This document shows, piece by piece, positions 38,584 to 47,469 of a DNA stretch of 64,000 nucleotides (the first letter of the stretch is position 1; each line of letters opens with the position of its first letter). Position numbers and translations under genes: made by a program. The stretch lies in NCBI GenBank assembly GCA_963777695.1, contig CAVZRC010000003.1:4464001-4528000 (forward strand). Direction: 5' to 3'. This DNA is from CAVZRC01 sp963777695 (lineage in GTDB: Bacteria > Planctomycetota > Planctomycetia > Isosphaerales > Isosphaeraceae). The notes beneath the pieces were generated by a model. That model searched no databases, was not told where the DNA came from, and worked only from the letters and a program-made list of their open reading frames with translations.

Positions 38584-39945
38584 TCAGGCCACCCGAATGG
38601 AATCGGATCGTTGCGCCGGCAGTTCGGCCCGCTCGTCGAACAGCTTCTTGACGATGTTCCGATACAGGGCGTTGCCCTGCTCCATGCTGACGTTGAGCAT
38701 CTCCAGGGCATCCTTGAGGCTGTTGAGGCTCCTCGCCAGTTGCTCTTGCGTCGCGCGGCTGGACCGCTCGTAGGCGGCCGACCACGATCCGGCTAGTGAT
38801 TCGATGCCGGCGCCGGTGCGCTCCAGCTCGCGCTGGATCTCGTTGAGCTGGGCGCCGGTGCGGCCGATCTCGCCGAGCGCCGCTTCGATCCGGCTGAGGC
38901 TGGCGACCCCGTATTTCAATGACCCGCTGGCCGTCCCGATCGCCTCCAGGTCGGCGCCGATGCGACCGATGACCTCGGCGCCTTGCTTGAATGAGGCCAG
39001 GGCCTCGGGGAGTCGCTGCATCTCCGAGCTGAATTGAGAGATCGGCACTCTCAGGCTCTCGCTGAGCTTCTCAGCTTGCTCCTGGAGGGCTCGGGCCGAT
39101 GGCTCCATCAGTCGGCCCAGCCGTTCGCCCAGCTCGTCCAGATGCGGGCCGATCACCTCGGCCAGCCGATCGACCATCGGATTGTCGTTCCCTACCCGCG
39201 GCAGCACGTTTTCCACGATCCACCGGTCCACCCTGGCCAGCAACTCCTCCGATCGTCGGAAGACCAGCGTCTGCACGAGCATCAGCGCCGCGCTCAGGAA
39301 CAAGGCCAGCAACGTGCTATCGAAGGCGATCTGCAAGGCCGAGGTCACGCCGGTCAGGTTCGACAGGAAGCCATCGAGCTCCTTGACCATCGGCAACACC
39401 TTGCTGATATTCATCAGGGCCCGGGAGATGCCCTCGACCGTGCCGATAAAACCAATGACCGGCAGGAGATAGAGGATGTATCGCGTCAACGTGAACCGTC
39501 CGGCGACCTGTTCCTGGTCGAGCCCGGAGCCTTCGCGATTGACCTCCATGAGCTGCCCGACGGACGGACTCCGGCTCTCCTGGAGATAGCTGACCAACTG
39601 GCGGACGCGCCTCGGGAGGATGCGAGGCTCGTCGTCGGAAATCTCGGCCGATGCCGAGGATCCGTTCCTGGGAGCCTTACGGTTCGCGGCGACGTTCACA
39701 CGTCTCAGGAGTTCCGGGGCGTCTTCGAAGGCCCGCTCATTACGCCAGAGCCCGTAGAGTTCCCGACCGAGCGTCACGACGGCCCAGAAGTAGATCGCCG
39801 TGCCGACGTACTGTTCCCAGCCGCGCTCGAACATCAGGGTGGGGTCGAAGATCATCAAGGCCACGGGGAACAGCAGGGCCAGGACCAGCATCACCGCGGT
39901 GACGACATACTCGACCCACTGCGTACCATGAGTACCTCTGGCCAT
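38584..39945 (-). CDS. MotA/TolQ/ExbB-like proton channel protein with long coiled-coil tail
   Basis: 453 residues, ATG 39945 with GGGAGGA 8 nt upstream. Two early helices (VVTAVMLVLALLFPVALM; AIYFWAVVTLG) precede a cytoplasmic loop. The conserved channel helices follow: YILYLLPVIGFIGTVEGISRAL and FDSTLLALFLSAALMLVQTLVF, the TolQ/MotA signature region. From about residue 260 the protein is a predicted coiled coil of nearly 190 residues, resembling a methyl-accepting or filament-like rod, unlike classical TolQ. The family forms pentameric H+ or Na+ channels that energise a partner. The adjacent membrane protein gene (37383-38369) may encode that partner. Confidence 0.78.
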   Translation of the reverse strand: MARGTHGTQWVEYVVTAVMLVLALLFPVALMIFDPTLMFERGWEQYVGTAIYFWAVVTLGRELYGLWRNERAFEDAPELLRRVNVAANRKAPRNGSSASAEISDDEPRILPRRVRQLVSYLQESRSPSVGQLMEVNREGSGLDQEQVAGRFTLTRYILYLLPVIGFIGTVEGISRALMNISKVLPMVKELDGFLSNLTGVTSALQIAFDSTLLALFLSAALMLVQTLVFRRSEELLARVDRWIVENVLPRVGNDNPMVDRLAEVIGPHLDELGERLGRLMEPSARALQEQAEKLSESLRVPISQFSSEMQRLPEALASFKQGAEVIGRIGADLEAIGTASGSLKYGVASLSRIEAALGEIGRTGAQLNEIQRELERTGAGIESLAGSWSAAYERSSRATQEQLARSLNSLKDALEMLNVSMEQGNALYRNIVKKLFDERAELPAQRSDSIRVA

Positions 39946-40180
39946 CCGTGGTTCCTCCCTGAGATATCCCGACAGCCACTCGATCCGTCGGGTGGCTCGC
40001 GCGTGGATTCCGCCCCGCGAGGTATCGCCTCCCGCGCCGGATCCGTCAAGGTCATCCCGAAGGCCCCCGACGGAATGGTCGACACCGGCCCCCTCTCCGC
40101 GATCATCGGAGAACTCGGAGGCTCGACTTGAGTCCCGGTCGAAGTTCCGCGAGCCGAATAGACCCGAAAGGATGAAGGGC

Positions 40181-42568
40181 TCAGGGACCCGAGCGCGAGG
40201 CGACGGGCGGTTTCTCGCCGGGCTTCGATGGAGCCTGGCCAGGGTCCTGTCGGTAGACCAGGACGCGGTCGTGGGCGATCAGGACGATATCGGCGCGACC
40301 GTCGCCGTTGACGTCGCCGATGCCCATGTCGCGCGGCTCCATGGTGTCGCCGGCATTGTGGAAGATCTTCCGCTCAAAGATCTTGAAGGTGAGGGCCGGG
40401 ATCAGCTCCTTGTCGCCGGAGTAGGTGGCGATCTCCAGCGATTGTTCGCCGACGTCGGAGAACACCACGTCGGGAGAGCCGTCGCCGTTGACGTCGCCGA
40501 CGGCGAGGTCGGCGAGGCGGGCCTCATTCCTCCTCGGCTCGAAGCTGGCGATCGTCTCGAATCGCAGGCCCTTCAGCCCGGTCTGAAGGACGGCGAACCG
40601 ATCGCTGCCCGCGATGAGCAGGTCATCGCGCCCATCGCCGTCGAAATCGGCGACGGACAGGCCCTGGAAGTTGATGGTTCCGACCAGCAGTGTCCCGCTA
40701 GGGCGATACACGCCATCCTTCTGGGCGAGGAAGAGGAGGGAATTGCTCGTCTTGTCGAACAGGACGATCTCCTTGGAGCCGTCGCCGTCGGTATCCAGGG
40801 CGGCGGACCCGATGATCTGAGCCTTGCCCCGTCCGCTATTGTATTGGTCCTTGATCTCCCAGTGACCCTTCGGGTCGAGCGTGATGCGACGCGCGAAGGT
40901 GTTCTGGGCGACCAGCAGCGCCCGCCCGTCGAGGTCCATCAGGCTGACACTCGCGGGCGTGGAGCCGGTCAATGGCCCAAGGCCGCTCGTGTAGGGCTGA
41001 GGGGGAGAGCCCTTCTTGCCCAGGAAGAGCAGAGTCGGCAGATACTGATTGAAGATCAGGAGATCGGACTGGCCGTCCTGGTTGATGTCCAAGCACTGGA
41101 TGGCGGACGGGACCGACCGGACGCCGCCCAGCGCGACCGCCTCGACACCGCCCCAGCGATAGTTCGCGAAGGAGCCGGCCTTGTCGCGCGTCAGGGCACG
41201 CAGTTCGAAGGCTTCGCCGCCGGGCTTGGTCCTGGCGATATAGAGGATTTCCGGCTTCTTGTCGCCGTCGAGATCGGCGATGTCCATCGCGACGGGCTCG
41301 CCGACGATCGGCAGCGGGCTGGGGAAGCTCAATCGGCCGCGGACGAATTCGCTCTGACCGATCTGCTTCTCCGGCTCGGAGAGCACATAGACTTCCTCCT
41401 TGCGATCGCCGTTGAGGTCCGCGAGGTGGACGGCCCGGGCGCCGACGAGGCTGGGGAAGGTCTGCCCGGCGGAGAGCCCGAGCCGGCCCGATTGCAGATA
41501 CGCCCAGACCTGGGCGCCGGCCGGGTCGGTGACGACGACGTCCTTCTTGCCGTCGCCGTCGAGGTCGCCAATGCCGAGCGAACGCCCACGCTCGGTCCCC
41601 TGGGGCAGTCCGAAGAACGTCAAGCGGCCACGCTTGTTCGACTCATCGGACCCAGAGGGGTCGAGCTTGAGCACCCTGGCCCGGCCCGACTGGGCCTCGA
41701 TGGTGAGGATCTCCGAGCCTGGCTTGCCGTCGAGGTCGCCGAAGGCGATGGCGCGGGGCACCTCGACGGAGAACCGCTGCTCGGGCCCGAGTTTCTTCTC
41801 GGGGGTCGCGAACCGGACGTGGATCGGATGGTCGGTCCCGGTGTCGAGGATCACCAGGTCCTTGGCGCCATTGCCGTCGATGTCGACCGCCCTGATGAGC
41901 CAAGGCTTGGCCGCCGTGTGGGGCACGCGTTCGGGCTCGGAGAGCGTCCCGGCGGCGGTCTGGTACACGAAGATCAACTCGTCCTGCGCCAGCAAGACGA
42001 GGTCGTCGCGCCCATCCTGGTCGAGGTCGCCGACGGTCAGGGCGCTGGCCCCCTCGGACCCGTCGCCGGAGATGATCCGCTTCGGGCTGCCGAACCGGCC
42101 CGACCCTTCATTGAACAGGATGACGATCTCGGCCGGCGTCCCGTAGAAGACGAGGTCGGGCTTGCCGTCGCCGTTGAAATCGCCGGTGTCCAGGCTGACA
42201 ACCTCTTTATTCACGGGGATATGTGCCAGCCTCATCCGGTGATCATACGGGAGGTCGTTGGGGTCTTTGCGGAACGGGCGGTTCGACTGGTCATCGTCGG
42301 GCTTCTTGGTGCTGAGCAGCAGGTCGATCCGCGACCGGGCATTATCGCTGACCACGATGTCGTCGGTCTTGTCCCCGTCCAGGTCCTTCAGGAGCAGGTT
42401 GCTGATCCGGTGCTCGAGTTTGTAGATCTCCAGGGCCTGGAATCCGAAGTAATCGGCGAGTTTCGGCTTCGCGTCCGGCTTCGGAGCCTGGCCGAAAGCC
42501 TGCGATCCTAGGACCATGCAAGAGATGAAGGCGAATAACCCGAACGAGGGTCGAGGCGGCTTGAGCAT
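40181..42568 (-). CDS. Secreted FG-GAP/VCBS repeat protein (third, shorter)
   Basis: 795 residues from ATG 42568, which opens a clear signal peptide (FGLFAFISCMVLGSQAFGQ). The mature protein is made of FG-GAP units with calcium loops such as DLDGDKTDDIVV, DFNGDGKPDLVF, DLDQDGRDDLVL and DVNGDGRADIVL, giving one or two predicted beta-propellers. Unlike the giant copies it lacks the LESRRCPS leader and a C-terminal anchor, so it is probably periplasmic or released. No frameshift is visible over 2.4 kb. Function unknown; sugar or protein binding is common for this fold. Confidence 0.88.
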   Translation of the reverse strand: MLKPPRPSFGLFAFISCMVLGSQAFGQAPKPDAKPKLADYFGFQALEIYKLEHRISNLLLKDLDGDKTDDIVVSDNARSRIDLLLSTKKPDDDQSNRPFRKDPNDLPYDHRMRLAHIPVNKEVVSLDTGDFNGDGKPDLVFYGTPAEIVILFNEGSGRFGSPKRIISGDGSEGASALTVGDLDQDGRDDLVLLAQDELIFVYQTAAGTLSEPERVPHTAAKPWLIRAVDIDGNGAKDLVILDTGTDHPIHVRFATPEKKLGPEQRFSVEVPRAIAFGDLDGKPGSEILTIEAQSGRARVLKLDPSGSDESNKRGRLTFFGLPQGTERGRSLGIGDLDGDGKKDVVVTDPAGAQVWAYLQSGRLGLSAGQTFPSLVGARAVHLADLNGDRKEEVYVLSEPEKQIGQSEFVRGRLSFPSPLPIVGEPVAMDIADLDGDKKPEILYIARTKPGGEAFELRALTRDKAGSFANYRWGGVEAVALGGVRSVPSAIQCLDINQDGQSDLLIFNQYLPTLLFLGKKGSPPQPYTSGLGPLTGSTPASVSLMDLDGRALLVAQNTFARRITLDPKGHWEIKDQYNSGRGKAQIIGSAALDTDGDGSKEIVLFDKTSNSLLFLAQKDGVYRPSGTLLVGTINFQGLSVADFDGDGRDDLLIAGSDRFAVLQTGLKGLRFETIASFEPRRNEARLADLAVGDVNGDGSPDVVFSDVGEQSLEIATYSGDKELIPALTFKIFERKIFHNAGDTMEPRDMGIGDVNGDGRADIVLIAHDRVLVYRQDPGQAPSKPGEKPPVASRSGP

Positions 42569-43004
42569 CACACGGTTCCCGAAGAATCCTGGCACGGTCG
42601 GCTGAGCCGAAATCCGGAACGGCAAACCATCAGCGTACGAACCGACCCGATCATCGGCAAGAGGAGTCGGCTGTACGGAAGGGCTGCGAGCCGCGGCCGG
42701 GCGGCTCTCGGCACCCGACAAATGTCGATCGAGGGGGCGGCCCAAGCTCCCTCGAAACAGAAGCATGAGGATCACATGACGATCGCCCGGTCCTCAAAAG
42801 GCCGGAAGACCCTATCACGCGCGGGCGGAGGATGCTTATAATGGTCCTGTCGGAATCCGAAGGAGCCCGCGACGTCAATCCGTTGGGATTCTGTCCTCGC
42901 CTGCCCCTCTCGCCTTCCCTCCGGATGGGTCGCCCGAGTCGGCCCAAATTCGTTCCGACCCGAGAGATCATCGACGGGTCTCTACCTTGTTCCTGGAGAT
43001 TGAC
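42569..43004. other. 436-bp divergent regulatory region upstream of the RRM gene
   Basis: This gap lies between the FG-GAP gene (minus) and the RRM gene (plus). The only strong signal is a perfect TATAAT, annotated separately, leaving a leader of about 155 nt before the RRM start. No gene is supported here. Confidence 0.5.
42837..42842 (+). promoter_or_regulatory. TATAAT -10 element, probable RRM promoter
   Basis: A consensus TATAAT stands out in GC-rich DNA. A TG lies two bases upstream, and no good -35 is seen at 17 bp. Transcription would start near 42850 and leave a long untranslated leader. Confidence 0.45.
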
Positions 43005-43355
43005 GTGGGCAGGAAATTGTATGTCGGGAACTTGGCCTACCAGGTCGGCGACGCCGACCTGGAGCAATTGTTCGCCGGGTTCGGGATCGTGGAGAGCGCG
43101 CAAGTCATCCAGGATCGCGACACCGGTCGGAGCAAGGGCTTCGGCTTTGTCGAGATGAGCAGCGAGGCCGAGGCCCAGGCCGCCATCCAGGGTCTGCATG
43201 ACCAGGAAATCAACGGCCGACGCCTCACGGTCAACGAGGCCAAGCCCCGCGAACCGCGGAGCGGTGGCGGCGGCGGCTACGGCGGCGGCGGCGGCGGTGG
43301 TGGTCGCGGCGGCTATGGTGGTGGCGGCGGTGGCGGTGGTCGCGGCCGTTATTGA
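43005..43355 (+). CDS. RRM RNA-binding protein with Gly-rich tail
   Basis: 116 residues from GTG 43005, chosen because GGAG sits 6 nt upstream; TTG 42987 is less likely. A single RRM has RNP2 (LYVGNL, 5-10) and RNP1 (KGFGFVEM, 44-51) with the aromatic residues that stack on RNA. A tail of Gly with Arg and Tyr (about 85-116) follows. This is the form of bacterial, cyanobacterial-type Rbp proteins, several of which are cold-induced RNA chaperones. It is a single-gene unit with a long leader and a palindrome cluster downstream, both compatible with post-transcriptional control. Confidence 0.93.
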   Translation: MGRKLYVGNLAYQVGDADLEQLFAGFGIVESAQVIQDRDTGRSKGFGFVEMSSEAEAQAAIQGLHDQEINGRRLTVNEAKPREPRSGGGGGYGGGGGGGGRGGYGGGGGGGGRGRY

Positions 43356-43818
43356 TCCGCGCCCGCAACCTTCGCCTAACCTATCGATTACTTTGATGAG
43401 CGGCCTTGAGGGTCCGTGCCGGGACCATGGTCGTCTGACCGTGGTTCGGACGGGGCCTCTGGCCCGCTAACCTCACACTGAGTGCGATCTTACCGATGGA
43501 TCGGGCTCGATAACGTTCGTCCCTTCCGAACCACGGTCTCGCGACCGTGGTCACATGTCCCGCCCACCAGAATGATGGCCACTCTACCTGGATATGACCT
43601 CACGGTCTCCCCACCGTAAGGTCACTATCGTTGAAGGTCCCCGTCTGGCGTCCGTTGGGGGGGCGTGTCGATACTCTTCCACCATCTACGAATTCCTACG
43701 GATAACGACCGGCGGGCACGACCAAGGTCGTCGTGAAGAATCCCCGTTCCTCGGGGCCATCGAATTTCTGGGTCGGTGAGTCGTCCGCGCGGACACTTCG
43801 CTCCCAGGCAGTCCCCGA
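43356..43818. repeat. Cluster of REP-like palindromes downstream of the RRM gene
   Basis: Four hairpins lie in 463 bp without a gene. At 43424-43445 ACCATGGTC pairs with GACCGTGGT (one mismatch). At 43530-43551 ACCACGGTC pairs perfectly with GACCGTGGT. At 43595-43624 TGACCTCACGGT pairs with ACCGTAAGGTCA (one mismatch). At 43717-43735 CACGAC pairs with GTCGTG around CAAGGTC. The first two share the same arms with different loops (GTCT, TCGC). They look like degenerate members of one palindrome family. Confidence 0.65.
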
Positions 43819-44640
43819 TCAATCGAGCCCTCGCGAAGACCAAGTCTCGATGTCCTCGCCGGTCAGCGTCCTGAACGCCTGCTCAAGCCGTTCCTTCCGA
43901 GCCTGGTCTGCCTCGCCGCGATACGACTCGACCATGAGATGCCAGTACCCACTTCGAAACCAGAAGCGAAGCGTCCCGACCCCGGCGAGTTTGCCGTCGG
44001 CGATGTCGCGGATGGACGATCGGACAATTCGCGAGACCTGGACCTCGATCACGCCGGGTATTCCCAGCGCGAGCGTCATACCCAGGATGATGGCGGCCCA
44101 GAGTCGCGCCCCGACTCCGAGGGTCCTTGCATGCCGGTACACCCGGAGAGCGTTGCGAAAATACACATAGGCGGTGAAGAGGGGCACCAAACCGAGGGCT
44201 CCGATGAGCGCCATGAGCCCGATCAAGCTGAACGGCAACAGCACGAGCCCGAGTACCCCGGCGAACAGTCCGCCCGCGAGCAGGACCCCGCACACCATCC
44301 CGCACCAGGTCTCGAGCCGATCCGCGAGCGCCAGCCACAACGATAGGACCAGGATCTCCAGACCGATCACCCCGTGGCTGAAGTGCCAGTAGGTGTCGAT
44401 GAAATCCAGGCCCGGCATGTCCATCCCAGGGAAGAGGAAACTCCAGACGGCGAGGCAGAAGATCGGGGCGATGATCCCCATCATGATCGAGAACCCGATG
44501 AAGCCCGGAGTCCCGATCGGTCCGGGGTCCTTCGCGATCAATCGAACGCCCGGGGAATCAGACGGGCGGGCGGATTCCGGGGCATCCATCGGGCCGGGTG
44601 CGAGATCTCGTTGCGGGTCGGAAATGTCGGCGTCCGCCAT
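43819..44640 (-). CDS. Multispan membrane protein of unknown function
   Basis: 273 residues from ATG 44640 (GAGGAG 8 nt upstream). A polar N-terminus of about 45 residues precedes at least five hydrophobic segments, including FSIMMGIIAPIFCLAVWSFL, HGVIGLEILVLSLWLAL, GMVCGVLLAGGLFAGVLGLV and LWAAIILGMTLALGIPGV. The C-terminal 80 residues are soluble with a Trp/Tyr/Arg-rich motif (RFWFRSGYWHLMVESYRG). I do not recognise the family. It is transcribed away from the prolyl oligopeptidase and toward the palindrome cluster. Confidence 0.72.
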   Translation of the reverse strand: MADADISDPQRDLAPGPMDAPESARPSDSPGVRLIAKDPGPIGTPGFIGFSIMMGIIAPIFCLAVWSFLFPGMDMPGLDFIDTYWHFSHGVIGLEILVLSLWLALADRLETWCGMVCGVLLAGGLFAGVLGLVLLPFSLIGLMALIGALGLVPLFTAYVYFRNALRVYRHARTLGVGARLWAAIILGMTLALGIPGVIEVQVSRIVRSSIRDIADGKLAGVGTLRFWFRSGYWHLMVESYRGEADQARKERLEQAFRTLTGEDIETWSSRGLD

Positions 44641-44920
44641 GGTACCGTCTCCTCGACAATAGTCCTGTTCCTTCTCGAGTACCGTTGTTCTGATCCGGCC
44701 ACGCTTCATTCGGGGAAGGCCCTCAATAGACCGCACATCTGGCCACACTGCAAGGTGATAACACCTGACAGATATCGGTCTAGACTTCCGGTGAAATCGT
44801 CCGAGGTTCCCGCCAGCAGGCTCCTATTCCGCGAGAGTTGGGTTATAAAGGACATCCGCGGGGTCGAAGCCGGCCCCATAGGCCGAGCGGACAAACGAAT
44901 TCGGGCTCGAGGAGAACATG

Positions 44921-47030
44921 ATGACTTGGCAATTACTGCCCTGGGTCCTGGCATCGCTGATGAGCTCCGGCACTTGGGCTGCCGATGACCCGCCCGACGA
45001 CCCTTATCAGTGGCTCGAGGAGGTCGCCGGCGCGAAGCCGATGGCCTGGGTGAAGGAGCGGAACGTCGAGAGCACCGGTGAGCTGACTCGCCCCGACCGG
45101 TTCCGGGCGCCTCGAGCACCGGCTCCTGTCGATCCTCGACTCCGATGCGAGGATCCCGAACATCGAGAAGGTCGGTCGGTACTATTACAACTTCTGGCGC
45201 GACGCCAGGAACCCGCGGGGCCTCTGGCGTCGCACCTCGCTGGAGGAGTATCGCAAGGACAAACCCAACTGGGAGATCGTCCTGGACCTGGATACCCTGG
45301 CCGCGCAGGAGAAGGAGAACTGGGTCTGGCACGGGGCGCAGGCGTTGCGGCCCGAGTACAAGGTCGCCCTGATCTCGCTGTCGCGCGGCGGGGCCGACGC
45401 GGCGATCGTCCGCGAGTTCAACCTCGAGACGAAGTCCTTCATCCAGGACGGTTACACGCTGCCCGAGGCCAAGAGCCGGGTGGCCTGGCGCGGGCATGAC
45501 AGCGTCTTCGTCGGGACCGACTTCGGCCCGGGCTCGATGACCGAATCCGGCTACCCGCGGATCGTCAAGGAGTGGAAGCGGGGGGCGCCGCTGGCCGAGG
45601 CGGTCGTCATCTTCGAAGGGAAGACTGCGGACATGGGCGTGGCTGCCTACCGCGACCTCACGCCTGGCTTCGAACGCGACGTCGTCGTCCGCACGCCGAC
45701 GTTCTGGACCTCCGAATGCTTCCTCCGCCGCGACGGGGCGCTCGTGAAGATCGAGAAGCCCGACGATGCCCGGTTCGGCCTGCATCGCGAATGGCTGCTG
45801 CTCCAGCCTGCGCTCCGCCTGGACGGTCGGGGGCAAGACCTACCCGTCCGGCGCGCTGATCGCGGCCGATCTCGAGTCCTACCTGAAGGGTTCCCGCGCG
45901 TTCGACCTGCTCTTCGAGCCGACCGATCGTAAGACGCTCAGCCGATACAGCCCTACGCGCCATCACATCCTGCTCAACGAGCTGGACAACGTGCGGAGCC
46001 GCATCGAGGTCCTGACGCACCGCGACGGCAGGTGGATCCGCCAGGCGCTGCCGGGCCTTACCGAGTTCGGTGATGCGACCGCCAGCGCCGTCGACCCCGA
46101 GGAATCCGATGACTATTTCCTCCACTCCGCCGATTTCCTGACGCCGGACACCCTGGCGCTCGGCACGGCCGGAGGAGGCCCGGCCCGGCGGCTCAAGCAA
46201 CTGCCGGCGCTCTTCAACGCCGAGGGCCTGACGGTCTCGCAACACGAGGCGATCTCGCAGGACGGGACCCGCATCCCCTATTTCCAGGTCGCCCGCAAGG
46301 ACCTCGCCCTCGACGGCAAGAATGTGACCCTGCTCTACGGTTACGGCGGATTCGAGATCCCCATGCGACCGACCTACCGGCCCACCATCGGCGCGGCGTG
46401 GCTCGAGAAGGGGGGCGTGTACATCGTCGCCAACATCCGCGGCGGCGGCGAGTTCGGCCCGAAGTGGCACCGCGCGGCGCTCAAGGCCAACCGGCACAAG
46501 GCGTATGAGGACTTCATCGCCGTCGCCGAGGACCTGATCCGCCGGAAGGTCACTTCGCCGCCGCACCTGGGCACCACCGGGCGGAGCAACGGCGGCCTGC
46601 TGATGGGCAACATGCTCACCCGACGTCCCGATCTCTTCGGCGCGATCGACTGCGGATCCCCCTGCTCGACATGAAGCGGTTCAACCACCTGCTCGCGGGC
46701 GCGAGCTGGATGGGCGAATACGGCAACCCCGACATCCCCGAGGAATGGGCGTTCATACGCACCTTCTCGCCGTATCACAACGTCGAGAAATCGACGAAAT
46801 ATCCCCGCATCCTCATCACCACGTCAACCCGCGACGACCGCGTCCATCCGGGACACGCGCGGAAGATGGTCGCCAAGATGCGCGACCAGGGCCACGACGT
46901 CGTCTATTACGAGAACATCGAGGGGGGCCACGCCGCCGCCGCCGACAACAAGCAGGCGGCCTTCATGGACGCGCTGGCCTACACATTCCTCTGGAATGAG
47001 CTGACCCATCCCTCGAATTCTCATAAATAA
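44921..47030 (+). pseudogene. Prolyl oligopeptidase (S9A) with signal peptide, three frameshifts
   Basis: The start is one of two adjacent ATGs (44918/44921) after GAGGAG, followed by a signal peptide (LPWVLASLMSSGTWA). The N-terminal family motif DPYQWLEEV is present. Frames must be joined near 45108, near 45805 and near 46660. The assembled protein, about 700 residues, then reads through the propeller (VGRYYYNFWRD; FGLHREWLLL; WTVGGKTYPSGALIAAD) into the peptidase domain. That domain has IRGGGEFG, the catalytic serine in GRSNGG, Asp in TSTRDDRVHP and His in EGGHAAA. The family cuts short peptides after proline or acts on related bonds. All catalytic residues remain, so either the gene is freshly broken or the three shifts are assembly indels. 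Confidence 0.82.
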
Positions 47031-47057
47031 GATGTCTCGGGGAGCTCCTCCGCGAAT

Positions 47058-47087
47058 CGTGACCGCGTTCGCAAGGGCGCGGTCACG
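47058..47087. repeat. 10-bp inverted repeat after the prolyl oligopeptidase gene
   Basis: CGTGACCGCG (47058-47067) and CGCGGTCACG (47078-47087) pair perfectly around a 10-nt loop, 28 bp after the stop. The stem would suit transcript ending or 3' protection, although no U-tract follows. It shares the GGTC/GACC core of the other palindromes in the window. Confidence 0.5.
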
Positions 47088-47210
47088 AGCGTGGAGATGG
47101 GCGAGTCGTGTCTCATGACTGCGCAAGTGCGCTCGGCGAGTCGTCGGTTGGCGCGGGATTTGCCCTGCAATCAATCGCTGATCCGGCTACTTGTCGAGGG
47201 TGTACAGATC

Positions 47211-47435
47211 ATGGGAAAAGCCAAGATAAGCAAGGAGTACGAATCACCCGTGAGTCGTGCGCTCCGCGAAGCGATTCACGACCAGGGGTTGACCGCGTAC
47301 GCGCTGGCCAAGCAAGCGGGCGTCTCGGTGGATGCCGTCCAGCGATTCCTCAAGGAGGAGCGAGGTTTGAGCCTGGCGACCGTGGACAAGCTCGCCGTCG
47401 CGATGCGACTGACGCTCTGTCCGGTCGATTCGTAA
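47211..47435 (+). CDS. Small HTH (Cro/C1-like) DNA-binding protein
   Basis: 74 residues from ATG 47211 (MGKAKISKEYESPV). Residues about 15-65 form a Cro/C1-type helix-turn-helix, with LTAYALAKQAGVSVDAVQRFL as helices two and three. The tail ends AMRLTLCPVDS, a pattern seen in antitoxin-like regulators that normally accompany a RelE/HigB toxin. No toxin gene is present within several hundred bases on either side, so it is an orphan here. It converges on the PQQ-propeller gene. Confidence 0.78.
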   Translation: MGKAKISKEYESPVSRALREAIHDQGLTAYALAKQAGVSVDAVQRFLKEERGLSLATVDKLAVAMRLTLCPVDS

Positions 47436-47469
47436 GCCATCGAGCACTCGCCACGCCGATCACGATTTC

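Noticed and set aside
43424..43624. Hairpins as Rho-independent terminators of the RRM gene
   Set aside because: None is followed by a T-tract on either strand, and several related copies occur in a row, which fits a repeat family better.
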